Positions 1-12,793 of a stretch of 64,000 nt of DNA are shown in pieces (the first letter of the stretch is position 1; each line of letters opens with the position of its first letter). The notes below the pieces were generated by a model. The model was not told the origin of the DNA. It did no database searches and worked only from the letters and a program-made list of their open reading frames with translations. Made by a program: the position numbers and the translations under genes. Source of the stretch: Tyto alba. Its lineage: Eukaryota; Chordata; Aves; Strigiformes; Tytonidae. The stretch is from NCBI RefSeq assembly GCF_018691265.1, contig NW_024881296.1, positions 10,261,427-10,325,426 of the forward strand, written 5' to 3'.

Positions 1-257
1 ACCTTTTAGTTCAGAGGTTTAAACTGTACCTAATACGCCATTCCCATAGAGATGCTTCTAGGGCAGTCCTTAGAAATAAACCTGGCTTCCTCCACTTCTC
101 TCTGAAGAGTTTTATGATAGAGCTTTTATCCAAGTGTTTTCTCTTCATGTTCTTTGAAAAGAATGATCCTGTTTTCACGACAAGCTTTTTCTTTCTGAAA
201 TACTGTGATCAGCAAGTCAATCCCAGTCACTCTGAAAAGGATCATTACTTATTCATT

Positions 258-278
258 AATTATGAATTATTCATAATT
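258..278. repeat. AT-rich 10-bp-arm palindrome
   Basis: Two 10-bp perfectly complementary arms (258-267 and 269-278) surround a single T, inside a longer TTCATTA/TTACTTA-like patch (about 244-292). In AT-rich DNA such palindromes arise by chance at modest rates. It could extrude as a cruciform; no function is implied. Confidence 0.6.
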
Positions 279-867
279 CATTACTTATTACTTAACCTTC
301 AAAAGCAAGCAGAAGGTCACACGACAATGGTACTTTGTGCATGTAACTTATTTACAAAACTGGTATGAAAAAATAAGAATATAAGTTCCCTCCAAGCTTG
401 TTAGCTCTATATCTGAGAAGGAGAAAAGATCTTTCCTGCTTTCAGGCTCCCTGTATTACCCCTGCTCAAGCTGACAGCTTTTACTATCATTTTCCTGTAA
501 GACTTGAACTGTTCACTGTGATTCTGGCTTCAGCAGTTTCCCAAAGCCCCAAAAGATTTAATATTACCTCATCTCTCTGTCCTCTGCTTTGGTGATTATG
601 CCAGGGGCTGGACAGGGCCAGGGAGCTGTTCCTGTGTGGCTGTTGGATTGACATTTATTATTTGCTTGGGTAGCTTCATTGCTTTTCTTTCTCTTTCTGA
701 AAACTGGTATCATTTAAGTCCATAGCAATTTGCTTTGATTGCAAACACACAGAGGTTGGCACTGAATTCAGAAAATATGCAGTGTATTTTCATAACCATG
801 CAGTGTTTCCTAGTTCATCTTGGTATTGCATTCTGCCTCAATAGAAAAAGGAAATTTGAAGATGGCC

Positions 868-899
868 AGGGAAGGGAGGAAGGGAGGAAGGAAGGAAGA
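868..899. repeat. GGAA/GGGA purine microsatellite
   Basis: A 32-bp uninterrupted purine run made of GGGA and GGAA units. It is a simple-sequence repeat. GGAA is the core ETS-family recognition word, so tandem copies can bind such factors, but nothing here shows that they do. Confidence 0.8.
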
Positions 900-1039
900 C
901 TCCTGCTGTTTAGATAGGAGAAATGTCTTCTACCAAAACAGTCAAGTGAATGTGAATGAGAGAAAACTCCTCAGCTCTGGCCATGGTTTACTGAGTTTGT
1001 TAAATAGCTGTATGCCAGTCATATTAGAAGAATCTCCTT

Positions 1040-1065
<26 letters not shown>
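1040..1065 (+). repeat. Poly-A run (26 A)
   Basis: Twenty-six consecutive A residues. There is no AATAAA just upstream and I could not find a flanking target-site duplication, so a retroposed tail is not supported. Simple homopolymer. Confidence 0.9.
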
Positions 1066-1070
<5 letters not shown>

Positions 1071-1597
1071 AAATTGTGGAGGTTGAACTGAAAGGGAAGG
1101 TCAGTGAAAAGTTAAGGAGCTGGTAAGTCTCAGGGAGATTGCTGCAAGGAGCTGAGGTTCTCTTTGTCACACTCAGAAAGCTAAACCTTCCTCAGCTGTG
1201 AGAGGAGTTAGCCATGTACATCTGTGTCTTTTTTGTTTGTTTTTGTACCTAGTAAAGATATGTCCTCATCTAACATCCAGAAATCATTAAATTTCACCAA
1301 GTTATTCTTGTGTTGGTCTAAAACACTTTAAAGAGCAAGTGACTTTCTGACTGATGTATAAGACATCAAGTGATAGAGGACCTGTTGCTTCTTTCAATTA
1401 TTTTCCTAGTGGATGACTGTACTCCGTGACAATGTGTGTATTTTTCTCATTTCCAGACATTTATTTCAGCTTCAAGCCATTAACTCCAGTGCTCTTCTTT
1501 GACAAAATGAAGATCCTTTTAGTATGTTCGGGTTTTGATAGCACATATACACTAGATTATGGGTCAGTTTAACTAAGGTAGAGAAAATATAGTCTGG

Positions 1598-1615
1598 AAA
1601 AAAAAAAAAAAAAAA
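1598..1615 (+). repeat. Poly-A run (18 A)
   Basis: Eighteen consecutive A residues, 530 bp after a longer A run. No retroposon body or target-site duplication was recognised next to it. Confidence 0.9.
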
Positions 1616-2829
1616 GTAGCTCTCTATTCTGCAGCTACTCTTAATTTTCTATTTATTTTACAACATTTCCAGCAGCACTGCATGTGTTTGTTTATTATAA
1701 GTTCTCCCGATTTTATCTGCAGAGATAAAATTTCCTCCTCTCTCTATATGTGTGTATACACATCCCTTGTTCATATGGCTTATTGGTCTTATAACCCTTT
1801 TATGAAAGCACTGCTTTAGGAGCATCTCTTAGTCCACTTGAACCAATACGTCTTCTTCATATTCACTGCTTTCTAGGTTGGGTACCTGCCCAGTAAATAA
1901 AGACCACATTTAAAATAATTCGTCATGCAGATCCTGAAACCAGAGCCTTCCAGACCAAATGTTTCCCCAAAGGAGTTCCACAGACTTCTCTGGGTTTTTC
2001 TGTGGGGTCAGAGATTTCCCTTTGTGAAGCTGATTACAGGAACAGGCCTTGCCCGAGGAAATTTTATTCACATGTCCTTTACCATTAATATGCATGCAGT
2101 CTTATGTATAATATGCCCCTTTTGCTTCTCTGCTGTGAAACTCATCCGGTGACACCAAAAGGAAAAAAAAAAGAAAAATCTACACACTATCACCAACATT
2201 TTTGTTAATTTTGCATTATCAGTTGTCATTGATGTTTGTTAAAGCAATTTTATGTGCAGCCTGGTTTTCACTGCTTCTTCACTCTCTACTTAGGGCAGAG
2301 AAAATATGTCAGTAAATATTGAACAGCAATGCTGTAGCATGACTGACAGTTATCCTAATTCTTTGAGATACACTGGTATCAGTAAAGTAGTGTCTGTTCA
2401 AGAATGAAGTGCCTAATTTCATTTTGTTTTGACTGCAGAGCTGATTTGGTTCAATCAAAGAGTGATGGCTGGTATAATTTTTAAGGCAGATGTCATATGT
2501 GCTTTATTTTTCAGTTCCGTGGTCCAAAATTGTAAATAACTGATTTTCTGTGGCATGGTCATCTCTAACTATAGTGATGTGAGAGCACAAATACAAGAAC
2601 AAATCAGTGGGCCATCTGTCTCAGATGCCTTGTTCCCAAATGCCTCTTAACCTGCCAAGGAGGCTCCCACCAGCTCCAGGGCAACCCTGTGGGCACATAA
2701 TGGGTCGAGAGAGTCCAGCCAGATCTTGTAGCAGGCTATCTGCGGTCTTCAGCATCTCTGCACTTTTGGCAGGCTTGTCTCTACCCCTCTGCTTAGTGGA
2801 CGTCTGCTCTGAATCTCCACTGCAACCCT

Positions 2830-3197
2830 TCAGTTTTACTTCACATCCGTCCCAAGAGCTTCTACCCTGCTCATTCTCATCTATATTTCTTTGGCTTTTC
2901 TTTTCCGTTTGAGCTGTCCCTTTCTTAGTGCCCCCTTCTCCCCTCCTTGTCCCATCTCAGCCTCTTGTTCTCTCTTTCCCATTGCAAAACTAACATTTGC
3001 CATACTTGCATTGCTCACACCGCTTGTTTTTTGCGCCACTTTCCCCTCTGTTACCTATATTGTTTATCTTGCCTATAAACTCTTCAGGATAGCTATGGTC
3101 TTTTTCTGTGTATCTCTGCATACTACAAAATCCTATGAGGCTTATCATTTGCATAGTTTTAGGCACTGCTGCAGTAAACATGATTAATAATACTAAC
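2830..3197 (+). mobile_element. Degraded CR1/L3-type LINE 3' end
   Basis: The segment at about 3074-3197 reads like a worn copy of the 3' end of a CR1/L3-clade LINE. It has a TATAAACTCTTCAGG-type opening, a CTTTTTCTGTGTATCT stretch, a degraded equivalent of the 'cctagcacaatggggcc' part, then TTTTAGGCACTGCTGCAGTA and an AT-rich tail with TTAATAATA. The order and spacing fit the family as I remember it. The strongly pyrimidine-rich 2830-3073 part fits the region just upstream in such elements, but that boundary is inferred. No reverse transcriptase or endonuclease coding is visible. The copy is 5'-truncated, old and presumably inactive. The family name is from memory; a RepeatMasker alignment would settle it. 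Confidence 0.6.
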
Positions 3198-3410
3198 ACC
3201 TACACTAATGTACTTGGTTTATTACTGTACCATAAAGGAAAATTACTTTCTCACCCAGCTACTGATTGTACTTTGTATTTTGTCTACTGTATCTGTAGAT
3301 ATATGTCTGTCTCTATAAAATAGTTTAATATCCTAAATTTTGGGGGCTGAAATTGTAACACCTATCTGTTTCTTAGGTTTTTTAAGCCAAGTGAGTCTGG
3401 CTAGTTTGAC

Positions 3411-3444
3411 CTCACTGAAGTTCATTAGATTGCCCCTGAACCAG
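3411..3444 (+). repeat. Relic of dispersed 'CACTGAAGTCAATGG' motif
   Basis: The sequence CTCACTGAAGTTCATTAGA, followed by TTGCCCCTGAACCAGG, matches with several substitutions a motif I remember as very common in reptile and bird DNA (CCACTGAAGTCAATGG followed by a 'gttgc..ctgattta' part). It lies 214 bp after the LINE relic. Too short and diverged to assign to a named family without alignment. Confidence 0.4.
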
Positions 3445-4718
3445 GTAGAATAGCTTGTCTGATCATAAGAATGTTATTTGATTGTTAGTAATACTACAAT
3501 GCCCAGGAGCCTTCTCGCACAAAGTGCAATAAAAATACCAAAAAGAAAAGGAGAAGAAGATAAACTGTCCCACTGGTTTACAATTGAATACAGGTAAACA
3601 ATGAAAAACTGCTCACTATGCCCACACTAGATGCATGGTCTATATACGTTGTTTGGATTTTTTTAGAAGTCATCATGGTGGACAAAAACTTTAGGGATAC
3701 ATTTTGAGGAGCCTAAGCAGGGGTGTTTTTATCATTTCCTTTATGCTGCCCCAACTGTTTGAGGACTTAATCTATCAGGGTACTACACGGTCTCCAGAAA
3801 CCTTAAAAAATCATTACATTAGCTAGAAAAGAATGTTTCATGTTCCCTTCCAAAACATTAAAGAGCTGTGGGCTTGCACAGCCCCAGTATGATACAGCAC
3901 ATCTTTGTGCTCTAAATTATGGTGAAATTGGGTCTGCCATAAACCCAACCCAAAGCCAGGGGAGCTCATGTGGCTCCCTTTGAAGATACCTCAGCAGCTG
4001 TATTTACCACTTGTTGAGAAGAATCTATGCACCAATATTGCAATTAGCATTGTGTGCATGTACCCACACCTGTGTACCTCTGTGAATGCTACAGAATGTA
4101 ATTGGTCTTGGTATCCTATCTTTTATATGCTCTGTTAGCAATCCTAGTAACGTCTGTTCCCCGCATGAATACTATTCACATCAGGGTAGTCTCGCACATT
4201 TATTTGCTGCATTTTTAGTCTTTTGTTGTTAAAATAACATGGGTTTGGATTTCTGTAGCAAGGCTTTACAGAACCCATTTCTTATATTACTCTGCTTTTT
4301 GGGGGAAGAGTAGGGAAAATATTAATTTCCTTTAAGCTGAATTATGCTGCCATGTTGTCATAATGAAAATACTAAAATAAATATTTACGAAAAAAAACAT
4401 CTTTTTACAACTGTCTAAGCTAACAAAGGAGATGATGCACCATACTTCACAAGTGTTTTCTAGTATTACCAACTGTGAAAGCTTGAAAACAAAATCCTCC
4501 CCTGAATATAGAGCTGTATATGTTATATGTATTACATACACAAGTGTACTCAGAATACTAGTACAAAGGATTGCTTACGATGTTGGTTAGGTCCAGGTAA
4601 AATCATGACTTCACTAAGACAAAAACTGATTTTGATCTAAAAGGAAATTTCTGTGGTCTACAGCAACCTTGTAATTCCTACAGATGCTTTAGAATTCATG
4701 CAGTAAAATCAGGTTTTC

Positions 4719-4735
4719 CAGCTGATTATCAGCTG
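4719..4735. promoter_or_regulatory. Paired CAGCTG E-box palindrome
   Basis: Two CAGCTG hexamers sit 11 bp start to start in a perfect inverted repeat (8-bp arms, single T centre). CAGCTG is an E-box bound by basic helix-loop-helix factors in general. No promoter or conservation evidence is available, so the regulatory reading is speculative. Confidence 0.2.
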
Positions 4736-7700
4736 ACCGACCAGACTGGTTTCAAAGCCCTTACTGATAGATTTACTGCCCACTTCTGAAGCTGAACTCA
4801 CACTGATTTGCTTTTCCAAACAGAATTAAAAATCTAGACTTTTGAAGTTCTTCCATAAATGATAAAAATAAGATGACACAGTGATTTTTAAACTGACAAC
4901 ATAAAGTACAGTATATACAGGTAATTACAGACAGTTAAAGAACACCTGGCCCACAGTAGCTGAAATACAGGTAATATGGAGTGGAAGCCATTTTCACCTA
5001 AAATGAATTAGCAAGTAAAGAAATGAGCCCAAAGATACGAGTCCTCATACTTTTGGAAATGTGTCGTGAACTCTTTTGCCCTTTCAAGTACTTTTTCATT
5101 CCCAAACATTTAAACTTTGCTATTTTTAAATAGGGTTCTTATAACTGAAACAAAAGAGTGCTTCAAAACTGTTAGTTAACATTGTAACTTCTCAATGATT
5201 CTTTATTTATTTTTTTAAATCATAGGGAGACAAATTAAAATCTTGGTCCAAGCTATGTGTAATCAGGGTTATTCATAAAGCCATCTAGAACTCCCTTAGG
5301 GAATTTAGTTGTCTTTATGGCTAATACACTCGAGAAGATAAATGTAGGTGGCCTGATAAATGGTAGGTATACCCAAGATATTCACATCATGATTGTTCTG
5401 ACATACGTTTAGTCTAAAATTAATGTCCCCAGTGTTTTCCCATGTAAAAGTTAGGCATCTTGTCTCAGCTAGTGGACATCCCAGAGAGAGGTGCTTCAGG
5501 AACAGGTGGTTCGTCCAGCAGTGGGTGACAGTGAAGGCCTGTGAGGTGGATAACTCTCCAGAGGAAGGTTTTGTCTGTGAGCCATTTCCTTCTGAGGCTG
5601 AAGGTGAGACATTAGCAGTCTCACTGGATTCCTGTTAATGAATATTTATGCATGTTCCAGTATCCTAGTCTATTTGTACTTTCTTAAATACATTCTCTTC
5701 ATAATTTTAGTTAGGAAAAATTATCCTTCCACTCTGAAGCTACTGCGCTTGTATTGTCTTGTACAGTTAAACTTCTATGTTTTTAGCTGTTTTATACCTG
5801 TTTGCAAAGCTGAAGAAAGTCCCCAGCTCTAATTTCAGCAATAATGAACCTGAAGTGTAGATGTAAAGATTTTCCCCAGGTAATGCAGATGGTGACTGGC
5901 TTATCAAAAGCAACTTGTTTATCTTCAGTCTTGTTCTAGTGCTGTAATCATTAGGGGAAAAATAGACTTTTTAATGTTCAAGAGTCTCAACGCTTCATTC
6001 TGTAAGTTTGTAAATACTTCCTGGGCTTAACTTTGACACATACAAGCTTATACATACAACATTAAAGCTAATCAAATTTAGAGGTGTTTACAGGCTCACA
6101 ACCTGTTACTGTATTTAGTTGTATTTAGATGTTGTAGATAATTCAGGTAAAACTTTTTATTGTTTTTGACAATGCTGATTACCATTATTAATTGCCAAGA
6201 CATATTAAGAAAAAGATCAAATTGTATTCTAAATTTTAAAACACAAACAGTGTGAAACACCTTTAAAAGATACAAAACATCTGCTGCAGTTTTCTTTGAC
6301 AGCAGAGAACAATGTGCATATTGTCTTGGGAATAAATTCCCTAACAGGTAGAAGATAATGTGGGAGGAAACACCAGAGAAGGAAATAGCCATGTTTCATC
6401 TTTTAAACAGGGTGGCCAGCATTTTGCTCTCAACTGTGGTGAGACTGATGGAAAAAAACCTCACAGTTATTTTCCATTACAATAATGCAGGAAAAATTAA
6501 GTTGTTTGATATCTTATGGAAATGTTCTGAAATGAAAACTGCTGTGAGCTGAAATGTGAGAAGCCCATGTCCTCTCATTCCTGCCTTTGGATATCATTAA
6601 ACTCTCTGTGAGTTGAACAGACTCGCAAACATGTCGTCAATCACCCCAAATGACAGCTGTAGGAGAACAAGATTATGGAGAGTCACAGACACAGCTGCAG
6701 TGTTCAGGTACTTTAATTGGTCCCACCCGTGACAAATGCATTGTTTCTTGTAACATTTGATGGATTAAAATTTTATAGACATCACTGAAACATATTAATT
6801 ATTGTGTTAAAAGAGTTCTGTCTTTGGTTATTCAGTAGTTTTGGGGCAACATTCAGTGTTAACAAGAAGAGAAGATAAAATGAACATGAAATAGTTCACA
6901 GGAATTTTACAATTACCTTAAGAAAACTGGAGTGGTCAGGATAGACACCCTTCTTATGTAAGAAAGCACTTCAGCAACTGAGCTTTTATAATGAATAGAC
7001 TCTCATATTCTTTTCAAGTTGATGTGCTTGTTATTATATTTTGTATGTTCTCTCAAAAGAAGTACCTTTCTGCCAGATGGTCCTATTGGCTGGTCAGTTT
7101 TCAACTAAATATACTTCCTTTAATGAACATCTCACAGCTGTCTTGCTGGTTAGACCACAGATCCATTACTTAATATCCTTTTCTTGATGAAGCTCTGTTT
7201 TATACTTGGTGGAAAAACAACATTCTCTTACCCCCGTAGTTGTGAATTGTATTGTGGGGTAATAGAAATTTCCCTGCCTTCTATATTTTGAGAAATAACT
7301 CTTTCCAGTGCAGCCTAAAAATATGTCTGGCATATTGATTACTTCCATTTGTCAAGATACACTGATAGTCAGGGCTTCTGAAAAAGGATCTGCCTGTGGT
7401 GCTTTTTGAGAATTGCCCCCTCTCCCCAACTGGCTGTATGCAGAACAGCTTAAGGGGGTCTCATTTCTTGAAGCAACAGTATTGTGGTTACCAGAAATGT
7501 TCTGAACTTCTGCAAGTGTTAGAATAAAAGCATTTCAGCAAAATGAAAATACATATTCTGCTCAGAGGCTTAACTTGGTTTCACACCTTCTGAAGGGTGA
7601 GTCATTTGCCTTTATCTATGGAAGAGGAATGCAAGATCACACTCCAGCTTCAAATTTATAATGAAATATTGGCATGCTAGAATAAATCACTGCCACCAAT

Positions 7701-10700
7701 GCTTAAGAACCCTCACTCTGCTTAGCTTGGTTTAGACCTGGAAACTCTTCTCCTCGGTAGGCATTAGATGGTGTTTCAGTATGCCATGCTATCTGAAATG
7801 ACAGCTCAATTAACATTTACTTTCTAATGTGTGTTTTCTGAAAGAACTTTAGGACCAAATTTTTTTCCACAGAGTCTTTCTGATTTAAAAGGTCATTAGA
7901 ATCTTCCTGAACACCTCCTTCTGCTGTTATTCTCTCAGGCCTGGAAAAGGTTAAGAGGCATTTGTTGGCTCGGTGTGGCAGATGACTCATAACTTCTGGA
8001 TATAAGAGGTGGAAGTGGCTGCCTTAAAAGATAGAATCTAGGGTGTGGGCTCAGAAGTCTCAAAGCAGTCATCTTAGCAACAGGCTCAATAAAATGAAAC
8101 AGCATCAACAGAAGTTTTGAGCTGAAGTTTATCTTACTTTCTTTGTTAATAAAGGCAAATCCCTGAAAGACACTGAAATAGGATTTTATGTAACACGGAC
8201 TCTGTGGAAAGCAAGTGACTAAGGTACCTATTCACAGAAGGGAGCACTGAAGACTTATACAAAAGGTTTATGCCAGATGAGAAGAGAAAGATCAGAATAC
8301 TGAACTAAGTGATTACACCAGTAAACTTGCATAACTCAGTTTATACCCTTCTCTTAATTGTTGTGTGTTTTTTTGCAAATATTTTGTTGAAATTTCTTTT
8401 TTCGTCTATATTAGCTGATGCCTCTGTTCTAACTCGTCCTCACTGAAATAGGTACATAGTATGCAGCATACCTAGAAACATAAATCTACCTTTTTTTTAT
8501 TATTATTTCTGTGTGGGATACAAAAGAAACGCATTAAAATTGAATGTAAGAGAAAAATACAAGAAAAGTAAACTGAAATCATTTAGCTATGTTTTTCCTC
8601 TGACATTCTGATTTCCCGCATGGAAAAACGTCTCAGAGTATATCATAAAAATAATCTTTTATTTGATTATCTCCATGCCACTGCTAAATTCAATTTGCCC
8701 TTCTTTAAAGCATCTAGCTGCTGTGCAGACTTTTCTTTGTTTCTGAGCTCAAATCATCTCTTCTGTCTGCAATCCACATCAGGTTGAATTTTTCTCCCAT
8801 TCCATCATAACACTTCTGATGAGATTCTGATTCTCATTATCTTCAGAGGACCAAGACTAACAGTGCACCTCCTTTTATAAAGTTCATATGTTCCTGCAAT
8901 CTCATCTCCTCAAGAGACACTGGTTTCTGTTATTTTCAACTGATTATTTTTCTGACCATAGCTGAAATTCATGTCTGTGTTTAGCAACTGCTGTCTTGGC
9001 TATAGATGGATTTTTATTTTGCTAACAAACTTGGAATGTGTGCTTTGCAGTAATAGGAATTGCTTCTAATCCCTTGTATTTTTAGTTTATTGCTTCAGTT
9101 GGTTGCTTTGAAACTAAGGCATGTATAAATCATCCACATCAATCATCCTCAGTGGCATTAGCATTATGACCTAAGATTGAAAGGTTAAGTAGAGTGCAAG
9201 AACATGCACAGGGAGAACAAAGCTATCCCTGAGCCTCTGTTGTGCAACTTGTGGAACAGAGGCAACGGGAGATTGTTTTGCAAGCTGTTCCACTTTGTAG
9301 CAGTTCAAAACCAGAACAATATGGGTACAAGATCTCTGGGCTATTTATCAATTTAAATATTCATGAGCAGATAACAGCAGTGGATGTGTAGCCAAAGCTT
9401 ATTCTATTCCACTAATACATATTTGTCACAAAATTTGTGGGTTGTTAGAATGCGGATATATTTTGAGGAACTAGAAATATATTCTAAGAGAGAAAACACA
9501 TCTTGCCATGAATTCACCTGGGGTTTACCAGGAAGTCTTGTAGTGCTTTAATTTGAGATACAGCTCAGGCTCACAATCTGCTATCATCCTAGTTATCTTT
9601 CTTCTCTCTGCTTTCACAGCTCCTGTAAACCATTTATTTCATTAGACATTCTCTCCAAAATCCTTGTATTACCATGTACAGTCAATATTCATGTATATGT
9701 GATTTTAGAAATTAAGTTTCTGCAACCTGTTTCTGTTTTATAATTTGATGAGGTTTTATGTTAAACTTTGAATTTTATGTAGCTCCTGATGTCTAAAGAG
9801 TTTACATTCACAATTTCCATCTGCCAGGCTAACCTAAGAGTGTCATTTCTTCAGTCCTTTTTTTCATAATTGTTTCATTTTTCTTCTTCAAGAAATAACT
9901 AAAACTTCCCTCAGTTGAGTAGTTCTAATTAAAAAATACAGACTGCATTTTATATAGCCGTCTCTTTAGCAAGAAAAAAAGGTGGAAATTTACACCTAAG
10001 CAATCAATTCATTGTATGATTCTTGCTTAATGTTCCCCTACAAGTGTCCTACAGGAAACAGTGGCAGACAGGTGCAGTCACTAAAAAATGTTGATCATAC
10101 CAATTATCTCTGTTAGCACAGAATTCTTTTTCTAACAATTTCTGAATGCTTCAGAGTCTTAGAGTGGAAGTCAGAAGGAGCTCATTGGTTTTATAAAGAC
10201 TAAACTTAGAAGACTAAGTGTCAGGGTCCTTTCTTGGGCCATTTTTCATTAATGTAATACAATTAACTTAATATAAGACATGTTTGATTTACATTAGAGT
10301 AAAAATGGAATCTGTGAGGCAGTATTTTCTGTGTAGAAAATTGAGTAATGTCTGAATGCTATTTTTTTCTCTCATCTCCAAATACTTAATGCTGTGGTAT
10401 TTCCATAGCATTCAGTGCCACACAGAGCTATGTAGACAAAAGACACATTTACTACACTTACCACTTTTTAGGGTAGTTGACTGAGCACTCAGTGAAAAAA
10501 AGGGAAATCATTAGGACAAAGTATGGGGAGACCTCCTCGAATATCTAGACCATTATTTGTCAAGCCTCAGGTTCACCCCTTTTCATCTTACCTCTGTCCT
10601 CTTCACTGTAGTCTATTATAAACACAACAAATACCCTTCCACCCATCCTTGGAGCTGCATTGGATGGGAGTTTCTTCCTTGAAAACAGTTTATTCCATTA

Positions 10701-10987
10701 AAAAATCACGATAATGTCTGCTAAATTTTGTAGCCTCTAAACCTCCTCATCTATGCCTTTGAGGCACATAACACCACTTAACACTATACTTCTCTTATCC
10801 AAAGACTAAATACATCTCCTGTACGTCTGATAAGAAATCTCCTGCTGGAGCATCTTTCCCTTACTGTCTGCATGACACAGTACTGAAAGGAGACAATAAA
10901 TCTTCTCTTTCACTGCGCTGAGGTTATTCCCAGGCCCCACTCAGGTACACCCTCCAACAGAGTGTTATGTCTCCCTTTAATCAGCAG

Positions 10988-11104
10988 CGCAGCCTGCTCA
11001 GCAGCTCAGCCTTGCCTGTGCACCGTTCACTGCAGCCATAGCACCCAGCTCACATAGGGGCGTGCGCACAGATAATCCGTCTGCATCGGTCTGGCTGGTG
11101 CCCG
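10988..11104. other. Short CpG-enriched patch
   Basis: Seven CpG dinucleotides fall in about 117 bp (near 10988, 11024, 11061, 11065, 11078, 11087 and 11103) in a window where CpG is otherwise rare. The patch is GC-richer than its neighbours and includes GCGTGCGCA. It is too short for a CpG island by usual criteria. Possible meanings are a conserved exon, a regulatory element or a younger insertion. Confidence 0.4.
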
Positions 11105-11662
11105 TTTGGGAGGGAAAGCTAGATTGACATGTCTTACTACATGTTGAGTGCTAAAAGGTCAGGCAGCGTTCATCTGAGATTGATAACATGCTCTGTCAAC
11201 ATTTTTTTCTTATGTATCTTAAATCAGGTAATGCTTCTAAGAGTTAGTGAGCACTTAGATTAACTGCAGTTGTCCTGCTGGTTTGCATTTGAGACAGTAA
11301 CAGTCAAGTGTATGATACACTCTGTAACTAGTAAACCTGCTTCTCAGTTCCAGGACAGTTGGCAGTAATGAAATGAAAGTTTTCCATCATTGGAATATTT
11401 TAAATGTGTTGTTACAAACACAGCCAGAGAGAAACAACAGATGAAATCTGTGTCCTGCATTGCTGAATATCCATTAAGCAGCAGCAGAGGAACTTTTAAC
11501 ATCTGAGTGAAGAAAAAAATATGTGAATACTTCTCTCTCCTCTTGTTTTACTATCTCCTTCAAGATTCAACACTGCTCACCACAGACCTCGTAATTTAAC
11601 TTCATTAGCATGAAAAAAGTGGTTCCCTATTGCCCATTGTCTTCTGATTTATACCTGTTTTT

Positions 11663-11680
11663 ATCACAGGTACCTGTGAT
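11663..11680. repeat. Perfect 18-bp palindrome ATCACAGGTACCTGTGAT
   Basis: Eighteen bases read identically on both strands, with back-to-back CAGGTA/TACCTG at the centre. CAGGTA is an E2-box variant recognised by ZEB/SNAI-type zinc-finger repressors in vertebrates (general knowledge). About 0.2 such palindromes would be expected by chance in 64 kb of even base composition, so it is mildly notable. No promoter is seen beside it. Confidence 0.5.
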
Positions 11681-12749
11681 TGGAAGGACACATCTTTCCT
11701 TGGTTAGAGTACCTGATGTACACTGACAAGTAGATAATGTTAAACATCTTGGTCTCTCACAGCCAGGTGTTCAGAATAATTTTTAGCAAGTCACTCCCTC
11801 TGGGAAATGCTCTCAATTCAGGTTATTTTGAGGTGATCTGTAGAGACTTTGCAGCATTCTTTTAAAATTCAGTTCATCTAGGTCCAGAAAAAAAAAAATA
11901 ATTTGGACTATAGAAGGAAAACACAGCCTTGAAAGTGAACCTTGTGTAGTCTTTGCACATATGTAAGGGGAGAGAGAATAGCCCTCAAGAGCAGCACAGA
12001 TTCTGGATCCTACAGGTATGTGGGCTTAGACTCAAAGAGAGAGGCAGAGAAGCGCTACCTCTGGAGCATTTATTTAGCACTTTGCTATTTCCTGAATATG
12101 CTGGTCAATTTTACTGTGTGAATAAGATCTCTGCAAAAACTGAGTGAGTTTCCAGTTATTGAGAACATTCAACCCATGACAGGACTCATGCTGTTATTTC
12201 CAGGTGTGCATGAAAGGAGGCTTTAATATCTGCCAGCCTTCAAGAAAAGCAGTATCTGCTGGGTGATTTATTTATCAAAATGCTGGCTAGAATGACACCT
12301 AAATTTGGCATCTTTACTATTTTCATCGGGAGAGACACCAAATCTGAATGTGTATTTTGGAGAACTTTGTAGTAGTACATAGAACTGATGACCTTTAAAA
12401 AAACCATGATTCACACTATTGATTGCAATAGTTAGTGGTCCATATATGAAAAGTTATGATAAAAGAGCCGTATGAGTTTTTTTCTCTATGTGATTTCTGT
12501 CACTGTGGTCCAACACTGGGAAAATACCCATGTAGCAGCAGTGACTCAAACATAGGCACTGAGCTGACCTGAGTGAAATCTTGGAGACCTGAGGAAAGAA
12601 ACTTGGCAGGCAGAAGACTTTGAGGTAGGGGAGCATTTATGCCCTTTAGTGTCAATACTGCATTATATTACATTGCAGACTGAGTTTTTTATTTTCTAGT
12701 GCAGCCTATTTTAACTTGGTTTTTGTAATTACAGTGAACACAGTAAAAC

Positions 12750-12793
12750 GTTTAATATATAAATATTATAAATAATAATATATAATAATATAT
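12750..12793. repeat. AT-only low-complexity patch
   Basis: A run of TAATATATAAATATTATAAA-like sequence consisting only of A and T, ending in TATATC. Low-complexity sequence of the kind that melts easily; no unit repeats cleanly enough to call a microsatellite. Confidence 0.7.

Larger units (their letters stand above)
1..2829. other. Non-coding AT-rich stretch, no gene seen
   Basis: This stretch holds no recognisable exon or RNA gene. Open frames reach at most about 100 codons and resemble no family I know. It contains a short AT palindrome near 258-278, a purine run near 868-899, poly-A runs at 1040-1065 and 1598-1615, and a small hairpin at 1710-1731 with 9-bp arms around GCAG. From about 2600 it becomes more C- and T-rich and leads into the repeat relic that follows. 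Most likely intergenic or intronic. Confidence 0.7.
3198..10980. other. Non-coding AT-rich stretch, no gene seen
   Basis: No exon, RNA gene or intact mobile element is recognisable across this 7.8 kb. Longest open frames are under 100 codons. Small items are a relic motif near 3411-3444, a 17-bp palindrome at 4719-4735 made of two CAGCTG words, and an 11-bp inverted repeat pair at 10352-10362 and 10405-10415. Pyrimidine-rich patches near 8690-8940 and 10560-10960 could be very old repeats, but I cannot name them. Confidence 0.65.

Noticed and set aside
10352..10415. 11-bp inverted repeat pair with 42-base loop as a microRNA-like hairpin
   Set aside because: Pairing stops at 11 bases on both sides, and about one such pair is expected by chance in this window.
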